Of a DNA stretch of 59,822 bases, positions 1 through 9,295 are shown piece by piece (position 1 is the first letter of the stretch; each line of letters starts with the position of its first letter). The notes under the pieces were generated by a model. The model did not search any database. It was not told the origin of the DNA and saw only the letters and a list, made by a program, of their open reading frames with translations. The position numbers and the translations under genes were made by a program. The stretch lies in assembly GCA_964558465.1 (NCBI GenBank), contig CAZLEF010000041.1, forward strand, positions 1 through 59,822, in the 5' to 3' direction. The stretch is from JACJYC01 sp964558465. Lineage in GTDB: Bacteria; Bacteroidota; Bacteroidia; Chitinophagales; Saprospiraceae.

Positions 1-50
1 TCAATCGAATCAATCGAATCAATCGAATCAATCGAATCAATCGAATCAAT
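1..50. repeat. 9-bp tandem repeat at left edge
   Basis: The word tcaatcgaa is repeated about five times without interruption and runs off the left window edge, so its full length is unknown. It abuts the 3' end of the transporter gene. Related words recur at 15919-15990, 19720-19768 and 33736-33810, so this is one member of a dispersed intergenic family. Confidence 0.9.
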
Positions 51-1374
51 CCCTAATCATCCGTTTCTCCAGATCCTCCAACGAAACGCCCTTGGTTTCA
101 GGCATCATTTTCCATACGAACAGCAATTGAAGCGCCATCATGCAGGCGAAAAAGGCGAAAATATAGCCGGCGCCGAATTTGCCAGCAAAAAATGGAAAGG
201 TTCCGGCGATCAGCGCTGCAAATACCCAGTGTGTGCCGCTCCCCAGAGAGTTGCCGAAAGACCGGACATCGTTGGGGAAGATCTCTGAAATGAAAACCCA
301 GATCACCGCTCCCTGTCCGATCGCATGGGCCGCGATAAACACAAACAGGAGAACCGGCACCAGGATGCTGTTGGACGATGCGCCGGATAAAAAGGCGAAG
401 GCTACCAGGGACAACGACAGGATATACCCAAAAGAACCCACGTACATCAGAAACCGGCGCCCCATCCGGTCGATCAGCGCCAGGCCGATCATCGTGAAAA
501 CCAGGTTAATCGCGCCGATCCCGACCGAGGACAATAAAGCCGCGTTCTCTGAAATACCCGTTTCCGCAAAGATCCGGGGGGCGTAATAGATCACCGCGTT
601 GATGCCGGATACCTGATTGAAAAAGGCTACCAGAAATGCCAGCAGGATCGGGAGTTTATACCGGCCGGAAAAGAATTCCGCCAAACCGGACCGTTTCCCG
701 TGATCGCTGTTTTGTATGGCGGCGACGGATGCTTCCACCGTCAACGGGTCAATGATGCGCAGGGTGGCTTTCGCTTTTTCTACCATTCCTTTTTTGACAA
801 TGAGCCACCGGGGACTTTCCGGCACGTACAAGATCATGATCACAAACAAAAGAGCCGGGACCGCCTCAACACCCAGCATCCACCGCCAGGCCGTTTCAAA
901 TCCGGTACCGATCAGGTAGTTGGAGCCATAGGCGACCAATATGCCGAGTACAATATTAAACTGGAAAAGCGCTGTGAGCAGACCCCTGTTTTCCTTGGGT
1001 GCGATCTCGGAAATATACATGGGCGCCGCAACGGAGGAGGCGCCGACGCCCAGGCCGCCGATAAACCGGAAGAACATCAGGGAATAGATTTCCGGAGCCA
1101 GGGCCGAACCAACCGCTGATGCAAGGTAAAGCACGGCCACCCAAAATAAGGTTTTTTTCCGGCCCCACACCTCAGAAGGAATCCCGCCCAACAAAGCGCC
1201 GATCACGGTGCCGTATAAGGCCATCGCAACCATCTGGCCGATCATGGCGTCGCTCAGCCCCCATTGCCGTTGGATCTCCTGCTCTCCTCCGGAGATGACC
1301 GCCGTGTCAAAGCCGAATAAAAAACCGCCGAGGGCCACTGTGATGGACCAGAAAAAAATTCTGCCGTTTGCCAT
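46..1374 (-). CDS. MFS sugar porter family transporter
   Basis: This is a major facilitator superfamily permease of the sugar porter type, expected in the inner membrane as a proton-sugar symporter. From the chosen ATG (MANGRIFF) it has 442 residues and about twelve hydrophobic segments, the usual size. Visible family signatures are GFLFGFDTAVISG in helix 1, the loop 2-3 motif GRKKTL, the helix 5 to 6 region with PESPRWL, QVSGINAVIYYAP in helix 7, the repeated loop motif DRMGRRFLM and the C-terminal PETKG. A longer reading frame starts at 1443, but its first 23 residues overlap repeat-like DNA and lie upstream of the conserved start, so ATG at 1374 is preferred. The substrate cannot be told from sequence; glucose, xylose or another hexose are possible. 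There is no partner gene in the window. Confidence 0.93.
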   Translation of the reverse strand: MANGRIFFWSITVALGGFLFGFDTAVISGGEQEIQRQWGLSDAMIGQMVAMALYGTVIGALLGGIPSEVWGRKKTLFWVAVLYLASAVGSALAPEIYSLMFFRFIGGLGVGASSVAAPMYISEIAPKENRGLLTALFQFNIVLGILVAYGSNYLIGTGFETAWRWMLGVEAVPALLFVIMILYVPESPRWLIVKKGMVEKAKATLRIIDPLTVEASVAAIQNSDHGKRSGLAEFFSGRYKLPILLAFLVAFFNQVSGINAVIYYAPRIFAETGISENAALLSSVGIGAINLVFTMIGLALIDRMGRRFLMYVGSFGYILSLSLVAFAFLSGASSNSILVPVLLFVFIAAHAIGQGAVIWVFISEIFPNDVRSFGNSLGSGTHWVFAALIAGTFPFFAGKFGAGYIFAFFACMMALQLLFVWKMMPETKGVSLEDLEKRMIRD

Positions 1375-1448
1375 TGTATTGATTGTGTTGATTGATTGGA
1401 TTCCTGCCTGCCGCTCAGTCCGGTAGAGTACGTGTCTGAGCAATGACG

Positions 1449-1456
1449 CAAAATTA
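1449..1456 (-). promoter_or_regulatory. Possible Bacteroidota -7 box for the sugar porter
   Basis: On the minus strand this reads TAATTTTG, a match to the Bacteroidota -7 consensus TAnnTTTG, 75 bases upstream of the preferred start. No TTG -33 element sits at a normal distance, so the call is tentative. Confidence 0.4.
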
Positions 1457-1829
1457 AGACATTTTTTGTTAAAAAACCTTGTCTGGAAGAAGAGGCAATG
1501 AACTTACCAAATCACTGCTTCAGAGGGTTCACCAAAATTGATGGCCAGAGAGGACTTTGACTTTGGTAAAGTATGGATGGAAAGTCTGTTTGAACAACAA
1601 AAGGAATTTTTAGGAAAATCAATCAAATTTAAATTTTAGTTTTTCCTCTTCCCTGAACTTGTCAAGGAGAGAATCCCGAAGGATGTTTGTACAGGTTGTA
1701 TAATCAAGCATATTCGGTTGCCAAGTTTTTGTGAGTTTTCACCCCTTTTGAAAGGTTCAAAACCCTTGAAAGTGCCTTTGAGTAACGATTATTGCTACCT
1801 TTGTGAAATATTTTAAATTTTAATTTTCA
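1457..1829. other. Intergenic spacer at left border of defence island
   Basis: No convincing gene is visible. A 32-codon open frame at 1541-1639 (plus, starts MAREDFDFGKVW) has no recognisable domain and may be chance or a gene stub. The spacer separates the GC-rich transporter from the AT-richer defence operon and holds the promoter of the latter. Confidence 0.5.
1796..1803 (+). promoter_or_regulatory. Bacteroidota -7 box for the type III RM operon
   Basis: TACCTTTG matches the TAnnTTTG consensus exactly and lies 26 bases before the mod start codon. A TTTG at 1777-1780 could act as the -33 element, although the 15-base spacing is shorter than usual. Confidence 0.6.
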
Positions 1830-3698
1830 ATGGACGGAAACTCCTTAAACATCACCCAGAATTTGCTTGAAAAACTAAAGGAACTTGTTCCTCAAGCTTT
1901 CAGTGAAGAGCAATTGGACGTACAAAAACTCCAAAAGATCCTGGGCGAAGCGGCCAACACGCACAATGAACGCTACCAACTCTCCTGGACCGGTAAGTCA
2001 GAGGCATACAAGGTTTTGCAGATGCCGACCACTGCGACCCTGATTCCGCAACCGGAACAGTCCGTCAATTGGGAGGAGTCGGAAAACATCTTCATCGAGG
2101 GCGAGAATCTGGAGGTGCTGAAGGTGCTGCAAAAGTCCTACTACGGAAAGATAAAAATGATTTACATAGACCCGCCGTACAACACGGGGAGCGATTCATT
2201 CATTTACCCCGACAAGTTTTCCGAAACAAAAGAGGAGTACCTGAAACGCATCGGTGAGAAGGATGAAGAAGGGTACATGATGAAGGAAGGTCTGTTCCGC
2301 AAAAACAGCAAAGAAAATGGCCAATTTCATAGCAACTGGCTGAATATGATGTTACCCCGTTTGTTTTTGGCTCGTAATCTGCTGAAAGACGATGGGGTGA
2401 TTTTTATCTCTATTGATGATAATGAGCAAGCGAATTTGAAGTTGTTAATGGATGAAGTTTTTGGCGAAGAAAATTTCATTGCTCAATTTATTTGGAAGAG
2501 GAGGCAGACAACTGATAGTAGAAATCAGAATAGGGTATCAATAGACCATGAATATATTCTTTCATACGGAAAATCATCTAACACTATATTTAAAGGCAAG
2601 TCCATTGATCTTGAAAAGTACAAAAATCCCGATAATGATCCGAGAGGGCCTTGGGCAAGTATTGATCTTTCTGGATTAGCAAATAAAGATCAACGTCCTA
2701 ACTTACATTACGATCTTATCAACCCTAATACAGGAGATAGATATGTTCCAAATCCTAATCGTGGTTGGAGTAAATCTCCATTAACTATGGATGAATTAAT
2801 AAAAGAAAACCGTATTCTTTGGCCTTCACAAGCGACGGGTAGGCCAAGAGAAAAGAAGTTTTTGAAAGATTTAAATAATGATTTTACTGGTTTCTCTACT
2901 TATCTATCTTCAGAGCAAGTTGGTTATACAACTGATGGAACAAGAAGTTTAGCTAAGATTTTTAATCAAAAGGTTTTTGACTTTCCTAAACCGGAGAAAC
3001 TACTAAAAATGTTAATTGAACAAGGAAGCGAAGAGAACGATCTTATTTTAGACTTCTTTGCAGGTTCTGGAACTACCGCTCATGCAACAATAGAGTTGAA
3101 TGAAGAGCTTATGAGCAAGAGAAAGTTTATTTGTGTGCAAATACCTGAAAAAACAGATGAAGATAGTGAGGCTAATAAATCTGGTTTTAAAACAATTGCA
3201 GAGATTGCAGAAAGTAGAATTAAACACGTAATTGATGAAGTAAACAATAAACGCAACAATAAATTTGAATTTACCGGTTATCAACAGTTAGGTTTTCGTA
3301 AATACTGCCTCTCATCTTCAAATTTCAAAATATGGCGCGGAGATGTTTTGGAAAATGAAGAGGACTTGGAAAAACAAATGTCGCTCTTCATCACCCCTCA
3401 AAGAGCCAACGCACAATCCGAGAACATCCTTTGGGAATTGCTAATCAAAAACGGTGTGCCACTTACCGAAAAAATTCAAAGAATTGAAGTAGGCGAAGAG
3501 GCAAGCATTTACCATACTTCAGACAAACGCCTTGCCTTTGTCCTGGATAAATATACCCCTGAAGTACAGGAAAAAGTCCTTGCGCTCAAACCCAGGACGG
3601 TTATTTGCCTGGATAGCCTCTTTCAGAATCAGGACATGGTAAAAACCAATGCCCAACTCAAGTTTGAGGACAACGATATTACTTTTAAGACGGTGTAA
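1830..3698 (+). CDS. Type III restriction-modification methyltransferase Mod
   Basis: This gene encodes the N6-adenine DNA methyltransferase of a type III restriction-modification system. It recognises the target site and is needed for both methylation and cleavage. At 622 residues it has family length. Motif IV, DPPYNTG, lies at residues 114-120 and precedes motif I, DFFAGSG at 408-414, the order of beta-class enzymes. The region between them holds the target recognition domain. Bases of about 2400-3350, which cover that region, are visibly more AT-rich than the two ends, which suggests domain exchange. The gene is first in an operon with the YhcG-type nuclease and res. The ATG at 1830 is preceded by AT-rich sequence and no Shine-Dalgarno, usual in this phylum. 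Confidence 0.95.
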   Translation: MDGNSLNITQNLLEKLKELVPQAFSEEQLDVQKLQKILGEAANTHNERYQLSWTGKSEAYKVLQMPTTATLIPQPEQSVNWEESENIFIEGENLEVLKVLQKSYYGKIKMIYIDPPYNTGSDSFIYPDKFSETKEEYLKRIGEKDEEGYMMKEGLFRKNSKENGQFHSNWLNMMLPRLFLARNLLKDDGVIFISIDDNEQANLKLLMDEVFGEENFIAQFIWKRRQTTDSRNQNRVSIDHEYILSYGKSSNTIFKGKSIDLEKYKNPDNDPRGPWASIDLSGLANKDQRPNLHYDLINPNTGDRYVPNPNRGWSKSPLTMDELIKENRILWPSQATGRPREKKFLKDLNNDFTGFSTYLSSEQVGYTTDGTRSLAKIFNQKVFDFPKPEKLLKMLIEQGSEENDLILDFFAGSGTTAHATIELNEELMSKRKFICVQIPEKTDEDSEANKSGFKTIAEIAESRIKHVIDEVNNKRNNKFEFTGYQQLGFRKYCLSSSNFKIWRGDVLENEEDLEKQMSLFITPQRANAQSENILWELLIKNGVPLTEKIQRIEVGEEASIYHTSDKRLAFVLDKYTPEVQEKVLALKPRTVICLDSLFQNQDMVKTNAQLKFEDNDITFKTV

Positions 3699-3745
3699 AT
3701 TTTCCAGACTTTTGGAAAAATTGGATTAATCAGGCAAAATTGTGC

Positions 3746-4753
3746 ATGAATATGGATATTCTAGGTAATTACGAAGCACTCATACAAGCCATCCGACAAA
3801 CCTACCAAGGTGGGCAGGCTAATGCCATACGCGCAGCCCGAAGAGAGATGGTGTTGACCTATTGGGCTATTGGTCGGCACATTGTTGAGTTTGAGCAGTT
3901 GGGCAATGAAAAATCAGTGTATGGCTCTAAGATTTTGGAGCGGTTATCCAAGGATTTGTCTGACCAATTGGGCCGAGGATTTAGCCGCACCAACTTGATT
4001 TCCATGAGATTGTGTTATGTGCGTTACCCTGATGTCACACTTTTGTCTGACCAATTGACGTGGGCGCACTTTGTAGAGATCATGCCCATAGATCATGATT
4101 TGGAACGCAGTTTTTACGAGAAGCAGGCCATTTTGGAAAAGTGGACCGTCCGCGAACTAAAACGACAAAAAAACAGCGCACTCTTTCTGCGATTGGCCGC
4201 CTCACAAGACAAGGAGGGCGTGTTAAAGCTGGCTCAAAAGGGTAAACTACCCGAAACACCGGAAGATATTTTGCGAGACCCTTACGTGTTCGAGTTTCTA
4301 AAAATACCTGAACCATACCATATTTCCGAAAAAGAACTAGAAAAACGGTTACTGGATAATTTACAAGTTTTTTTATTAGAACTGGGAAGGGGATTTACTT
4401 TTGTTGGACGTCAACACCGGATTACGGTTGCCAATGAGCATCATCGAGTGGATTTGGTGTTTTACCATCGCTTTTTGCGCTGCTTTGTTCTACTCGATTT
4501 GAAAATTGAGAAAATAAAACACCACGACATCGGACAAATGAATATGTACCTCGGCTATTTTGCCAAAGAGGAATATTTTGAAGGTGATAACCCGCCTATT
4601 GGCATAATCCTTAGCAAGGATAAAGACGAACTGTTAGTTGAGTATGCCACTTATGGCATGACCAGCCAACTTTTTGTCTCCAAATATCAGTATTACCTGC
4701 CCAACGAAGCCGAACTTCGAGCAAAATTAGAAGCCATTTTAAGTCTCCCATGA
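3746..4753 (+). CDS. YhcG/DUF1016 family PD-(D/E)XK nuclease-like protein
   Basis: The protein has the two-part YhcG architecture: an N-terminal DUF1016 helical domain (residues about 5-150, with TYWAIGRHIVEFEQ and GRGFSRTNLISMRLCY) and a C-terminal PD-(D/E)XK nuclease-like domain (RVDLVFYHRFLRCFVLLDLK, then GQMNMYLGYF). The D and D-x-K of the nuclease fold are visible in VDLVFYH and LDLKIEK. Members often sit inside restriction-modification operons; their exact role is not settled. Here the gene lies between mod and res and its stop overlaps the res start by four bases (ATGA), so the three are probably co-translated. ATG at 3746 was chosen over a TTG two codons earlier; a further in-frame ATG lies at 3752. 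The family call is firm; a nuclease activity or a role as a third subunit is inference. Confidence 0.9.
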   Translation: MNMDILGNYEALIQAIRQTYQGGQANAIRAARREMVLTYWAIGRHIVEFEQLGNEKSVYGSKILERLSKDLSDQLGRGFSRTNLISMRLCYVRYPDVTLLSDQLTWAHFVEIMPIDHDLERSFYEKQAILEKWTVRELKRQKNSALFLRLAASQDKEGVLKLAQKGKLPETPEDILRDPYVFEFLKIPEPYHISEKELEKRLLDNLQVFLLELGRGFTFVGRQHRITVANEHHRVDLVFYHRFLRCFVLLDLKIEKIKHHDIGQMNMYLGYFAKEEYFEGDNPPIGIILSKDKDELLVEYATYGMTSQLFVSKYQYYLPNEAELRAKLEAILSLP

Positions 4754-7488
4754 AACTACAATTCGACAAAAACCAGCAGTACCAATTAGACGCTATTCAG
4801 GCTGTCATTGACCTTTTCGAGGGGCAAGACCTGAACACTTCTGATTTTGAGTTTAGCCTTTCCGATAATGCAGCAGGCAGCTTACAGTTCACCGAGGCAG
4901 GTGTAGGCAATAGGCTCACCATTGCGCCGGACCAGATTTTGACGAACCTGCACAAGATTCAGTACAAAAACGGTGTAGAGCGGTCGGAGCAGTTGGAAAA
5001 CCTGTACTACAAAGATGAAAACGGCAAAACGGTCACGACCAACTTTGGGAACTATTCCATCGAGATGGAGACGGGGACGGGAAAAACCTATGTTTACCTT
5101 CGCTCCATTTACGAACTCAATAAGGTGTATGGGTTCAAGAAATTTATCATTGTTGTGCCGTCGGTCGCCATCCGTGAAGGGGTAATCAAAAATCTGCAAA
5201 TCACTTTTGACCACTTCCAGGAAATTTATGAAAACGTACCTGCCAATTTTGAATTGTACGATTCAAAAAAGCTGGTCAGCCTGGCCAATTTCGCCCGCAG
5301 CAATACCATTCAAATCCTGGTAATCAACATAGATAGTTTCACCAAAGACCAGAATATCATCAATCAGGTAAGAGAAAGAGGCATCAAACCCATCGAGCAT
5401 TTGCAGGCTACCAACCCGATTGTGATCGTGGATGAGCCTCAGAACATGGAGACAGACATTCGTAAAAAAGCGATTGCGAACCTGAATCCATTGTTCACCA
5501 TGCGTTATTCCGCTACCCATACCAATCTTTATAATCTGCTTTACAAACTTGACCCTGTAAAGGCTTATGACCTGGGATTGGTTAAACAAATCGAGGTGGA
5601 TTCCGTGCTTTCGCGGTTTGATAGCGGTGGGGCGTTTGTGAGCCTGGACGGTTTCAAATTAGCGAAACAGTCCCTTTCTGCCAATGTCACCTTGCTTGTA
5701 AATGAGAAAAGCGGCGTTGTAAAAAAAGCAGTCACGGCAAAAACAGGGGATAACCTTTACCTGCTATCCGGCGGCGTGGAAGCTTACAGAGATGGGTATA
5801 TCATTAACTCCATTGATTCAGAAGAGGAGTTGCTTGGGTTTTCGAGTGGAAACGTACTATACAAAGGGCAACCACAAGGCGGTGTGACCGATGAGGTACA
5901 AAAAGAAATGATAAGGGCTACTATCGAAAACCATTTCAAAAAAGAACTGCAACTCAATGAGTTGGGTATCAAGGTGCTTTCTGTTTTCTTCGTTGATAAG
6001 GTGGCTAATTACCGTACCTATGATGCAGTCGGAAACCCACAACCAGGGCAATTTGCACTTTGGTTTGAGGAGTTGTTTGCTGAAATATCCATGAATCCCA
6101 AGAATCCCAAGTACAAATCGCTCTATTCCTACCATGTTTCGGAAATGCACGACGGGTATTTCTCCCAGGACAAAAGCAAGTACAAAGACAGTAAGGAAGG
6201 CAAGGGAAACAAGGCTGATGATGAAGCTTATCAGTTGATAATGAAGGACAAGGAAAGGCTTTTGGATATGAATACGCCATTGCGTTTCATTTTCAGCCAT
6301 TCTGCATTAAGGGAGGGATGGGACAATCCCAATGTGTTCCAGATTTGCACCTTGAACGAAACCAAATCTGAAATCAAGAAACGTCAGGAAATCGGTCGTG
6401 GTTTGCGCCTTTGCGTTGACCAAAACGGGGAAAGAAACATGGAAAGAAACATCAACCGTTTGACGGTGGTTGCCAATGAGCGTTATGAAGATTTTGCAAA
6501 AGCCCTGCAAAATGAGATAGAGCAGGATTGCGGTGTGCAATTCGAGGGTAGAATCAAAAATGCCCGTTCCCGTACCAAAGTGGAACTGAAGAAGAGTTGG
6601 CAACTTGACCAAAATTTCATGGATTTGTGGGAAAGAATCAAGCATAAAACGGAGTATCGGGTGAACTTCGATACCCAGGAACTCATCAAAACGGCAGGTG
6701 AAGGTGTGAAGAACATGCCACCGGTTCCTAAGCCTCAAGTTCAACGCATCAAGACGGAAATGAAGTTTGTGCAGGAGGCAGGTGTTTTATATGAAGTAGG
6801 CGGCACGATCAAAAGTTCAAAAGATCGGGTTATCAATGGTACCAGATTCGACATACCCGATTTTGTCGGCTACATCCAGTCAAAGACGGAGCTAACCAGG
6901 GATACCATCAGCAAAATCATCCTGAATTCAGGACGTTTGGGCGATATTTTCAATAACCCTCAAATGTTCATGGATGCGGTGGTCAAGGCTATCAAAGTAG
7001 AGTTTGACAGGCTGAAAATCAACGGAATCAAATATGAGAAGATAGCAGGTCAGAGCTATGAAATGAAGCTCTTTGAGAGCGTGGAAATTGAATCCTACAT
7101 CGAGAACCTGATTGCCGTCAAAAACCAGGACAAGACGCTTTACAACTACATTCTGATTGACTCACTTTCTTCACCGGAAAGGAAGTTTGCAGAGGAGTGT
7201 GAGTCCAGGGACGACATTCTTTTCTACATCAAACTGCCTTCCTGGTTCGTTATCAAAACCCCAATTGGAAACTACAATCCCGATTGGGCATTGATAAAAA
7301 GAGAGGAGGGCGATGAAACCAAAATCTACTTTGTTGCTGAAACAAAGGATGTCAAAGCAGCCCAGGATATGACCCTCTTGCGTGAATCGGAACGCATGAA
7401 AATCAAGTGCGGTGAGAAACACTTCGCTGAGTTTTCGGATGTTAGGTTTCAGGTGGTGGGTAGTGTGGGAGATTTGAAAACAACATAA
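4750..7488 (+). CDS. Type III restriction endonuclease subunit Res
   Basis: This is the ATP-dependent translocase/nuclease subunit of the type III system, which works in complex with Mod. The 912 residues carry a superfamily 2 helicase core: Walker A TGTGKT at 108-113, the DExx motif DEPQ at 228-231, a motif III-like MRYSATH, and motif VI QEIGRGLR. The C-terminal PD-(D/E)XK endonuclease is intact, with PD at 844-845 and ETK at 864-866. Length and domain order agree with EcoP15I-type Res proteins. It overlaps the upstream YhcG gene by four bases. No frameshift or missing motif was seen, so the system looks functional. Confidence 0.95.
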   Translation: MKLQFDKNQQYQLDAIQAVIDLFEGQDLNTSDFEFSLSDNAAGSLQFTEAGVGNRLTIAPDQILTNLHKIQYKNGVERSEQLENLYYKDENGKTVTTNFGNYSIEMETGTGKTYVYLRSIYELNKVYGFKKFIIVVPSVAIREGVIKNLQITFDHFQEIYENVPANFELYDSKKLVSLANFARSNTIQILVINIDSFTKDQNIINQVRERGIKPIEHLQATNPIVIVDEPQNMETDIRKKAIANLNPLFTMRYSATHTNLYNLLYKLDPVKAYDLGLVKQIEVDSVLSRFDSGGAFVSLDGFKLAKQSLSANVTLLVNEKSGVVKKAVTAKTGDNLYLLSGGVEAYRDGYIINSIDSEEELLGFSSGNVLYKGQPQGGVTDEVQKEMIRATIENHFKKELQLNELGIKVLSVFFVDKVANYRTYDAVGNPQPGQFALWFEELFAEISMNPKNPKYKSLYSYHVSEMHDGYFSQDKSKYKDSKEGKGNKADDEAYQLIMKDKERLLDMNTPLRFIFSHSALREGWDNPNVFQICTLNETKSEIKKRQEIGRGLRLCVDQNGERNMERNINRLTVVANERYEDFAKALQNEIEQDCGVQFEGRIKNARSRTKVELKKSWQLDQNFMDLWERIKHKTEYRVNFDTQELIKTAGEGVKNMPPVPKPQVQRIKTEMKFVQEAGVLYEVGGTIKSSKDRVINGTRFDIPDFVGYIQSKTELTRDTISKIILNSGRLGDIFNNPQMFMDAVVKAIKVEFDRLKINGIKYEKIAGQSYEMKLFESVEIESYIENLIAVKNQDKTLYNYILIDSLSSPERKFAEECESRDDILFYIKLPSWFVIKTPIGNYNPDWALIKREEGDETKIYFVAETKDVKAAQDMTLLRESERMKIKCGEKHFAEFSDVRFQVVGSVGDLKTT

Positions 7489-7525
7489 TTAACTTATCAA
7501 ATCCGATTCATTTTAATGCCTTCCC

Positions 7526-9292
7526 ATGAAGCTAATCTACGTTCAAATTTCAAACTATAAAAACCTTTCAGGTCTTGAGTTGCATTTAAACTCAAGGAAC
7601 AATTTTATTGTAGGAGAAAATAATCTTGGAAAATCAAACTTTCTTCTTTTACTCTGCACTCTTTTTACACGAAAGTCATTTGGGAAGGATGACTTCACAG
7701 ATATTCAAAATCCAATCGAAGTAAGGTTTACATTAGAGTTAGAAGAAATTGAAATTGGAATTTTTGATGACTTTTTTGAACCAGATGATTCTAACAAAAT
7801 AACTATAAAGGCCATTCAACCAACTGTTGAAGACCCGATTGATTTTTGGCATGAAGCAACTAATACAAGAATCCAACCTTCATTGGTTAAATGCTTGAAT
7901 TTTCTTTATTATGACTCAATAAGAAATCCATCAAATGAACTTTCATTTAACAAAAGTAAGGGAGTAGGAAAGTTTTTGCATCATATAATATTAAAGCACT
8001 TACAAGCCAGTGGAACAACCGATGCTGATTTTGTTGACACGACTAAAACTGATGAGTTGTCCGCATATATCAATACAGTAATCTGTAAAATAAAGGCTTT
8101 TAAACAATACTCAATAAGTGTTGAAGTTGAAAGGGATGTGGAGAATTTACTTTCAAGGATTTTAACCCTAAAGGATGGGAATAACATGTATATTCACCAA
8201 TCTGGTTACGGTGTTCAATTTCTTGCAATAATCACGCTTACTATTCTTCAAAAAATTCTTGAAACGATGGAATTGAAGCGTGATAGAGGGGTTTATGAAT
8301 ACAGAGAACCAGAGGATAGTGAAGAAGTTAAAAAAGCAATTTCACTTGTTGTTGGCTTTGATGAACCAGAAATTCACCTTCACCCATATCTTCAAAGGTC
8401 TTTGGTAAAGTATATAAATAGGGTTTTGACAAATGGAGAACCTGATTTTATATCACTTCTTGAATCAGTATTTGGAGTGAGCAAGGTTATTGGTCAATCC
8501 ATCGTTGTTACGCATTCTGCTAACATCATTTTAAATGATTATACAGAGATAGTCAGATTCTACAAAAAAAATAACATCCTATCCGTGAAAAGTGGGTCGC
8601 AAATTACTATTGAACCGCACCTGAAAAAGCACCTTGAGATGCAATTCCCTTTTATTAAAGAGGCATTCTTTTCTCGCTGTGCTATTGTTGTTGAAGGAGC
8701 TACTGAATACTCTGCGTTGCCATCTTTCGGTCTTAATATGGGGTATGATTTTGATGAATATGGTATTTCCGTAATAGGAGCAGGTGGTAAAGGTTCTGCG
8801 AAACCCATCATTGAACTATTAAATAAATTTGAAATTCCTACAATTTGCATTGTTGATAGAGATGATGACCCAGTAAGTACAGACCCATTAATACTTCAAA
8901 CTACCAAAAGAGATTTTGAAGAAGAGATAGTAACTTTAATCGTAAATGGGCATGAAGATATACTAAAGTCTATTATCTGTACTTACGAAAATGACCCAAG
9001 AGATATTCACGGACAACCAATTTATACCTCCTATCAGAGCAATCGTCTTGTGAAACTAGGACCAAAATATGCGAACTTTATTGACCAAAATATAGTAATA
9101 AATGCCGATTTAAACCTTTCTCAACTTGGCAACAATGACCTTGAATTAAAAAAACTATGGTATTTGTCTTGGTTTTTGAAAAACAAAGACATTGTTTTGG
9201 GAAAAGTAATTGGTGAAACTTTAGAACCTGCTCAAATTCCTGCTATTTATTCTACCTTGATAAACAGCGCAGTCCTACTTTCTAATTCATAG
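7526..9292 (+). CDS. Gabija GajA: OLD-type ATPase/TOPRIM nuclease
   Basis: The protein has the architecture of class 2 OLD nucleases, which is GajA of the Gabija antiphage system. It has an ABC-type ATPase with Walker A GENNLGKS at residues 30-37 and Walker B GFDEPEIHLHP (D279, E280), followed by a TOPRIM domain with the catalytic Glu in VVEGATE (E390) and the DxD-type motif VDRDDD (D444, D446). Known GajA is a sequence-specific DNA nickase inhibited by nucleotides and activated when phage replication depletes them. At 588 residues the length is close to that of characterised GajA. The next gene, three bases downstream, is a UvrD-like helicase, the expected GajB. The sequence is much more AT-rich than the host genes, a sign of transfer. 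Confidence 0.9.
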   Translation: MKLIYVQISNYKNLSGLELHLNSRNNFIVGENNLGKSNFLLLLCTLFTRKSFGKDDFTDIQNPIEVRFTLELEEIEIGIFDDFFEPDDSNKITIKAIQPTVEDPIDFWHEATNTRIQPSLVKCLNFLYYDSIRNPSNELSFNKSKGVGKFLHHIILKHLQASGTTDADFVDTTKTDELSAYINTVICKIKAFKQYSISVEVERDVENLLSRILTLKDGNNMYIHQSGYGVQFLAIITLTILQKILETMELKRDRGVYEYREPEDSEEVKKAISLVVGFDEPEIHLHPYLQRSLVKYINRVLTNGEPDFISLLESVFGVSKVIGQSIVVTHSANIILNDYTEIVRFYKKNNILSVKSGSQITIEPHLKKHLEMQFPFIKEAFFSRCAIVVEGATEYSALPSFGLNMGYDFDEYGISVIGAGGKGSAKPIIELLNKFEIPTICIVDRDDDPVSTDPLILQTTKRDFEEEIVTLIVNGHEDILKSIICTYENDPRDIHGQPIYTSYQSNRLVKLGPKYANFIDQNIVINADLNLSQLGNNDLELKKLWYLSWFLKNKDIVLGKVIGETLEPAQIPAIYSTLINSAVLLSNS

Positions 9293-9295
9293 AAT

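Noticed and set aside
1541..1639. 32-codon frame in the spacer before mod
   Set aside because: Too short, no domain and no promoter; mentioned only as a note in the spacer entry.
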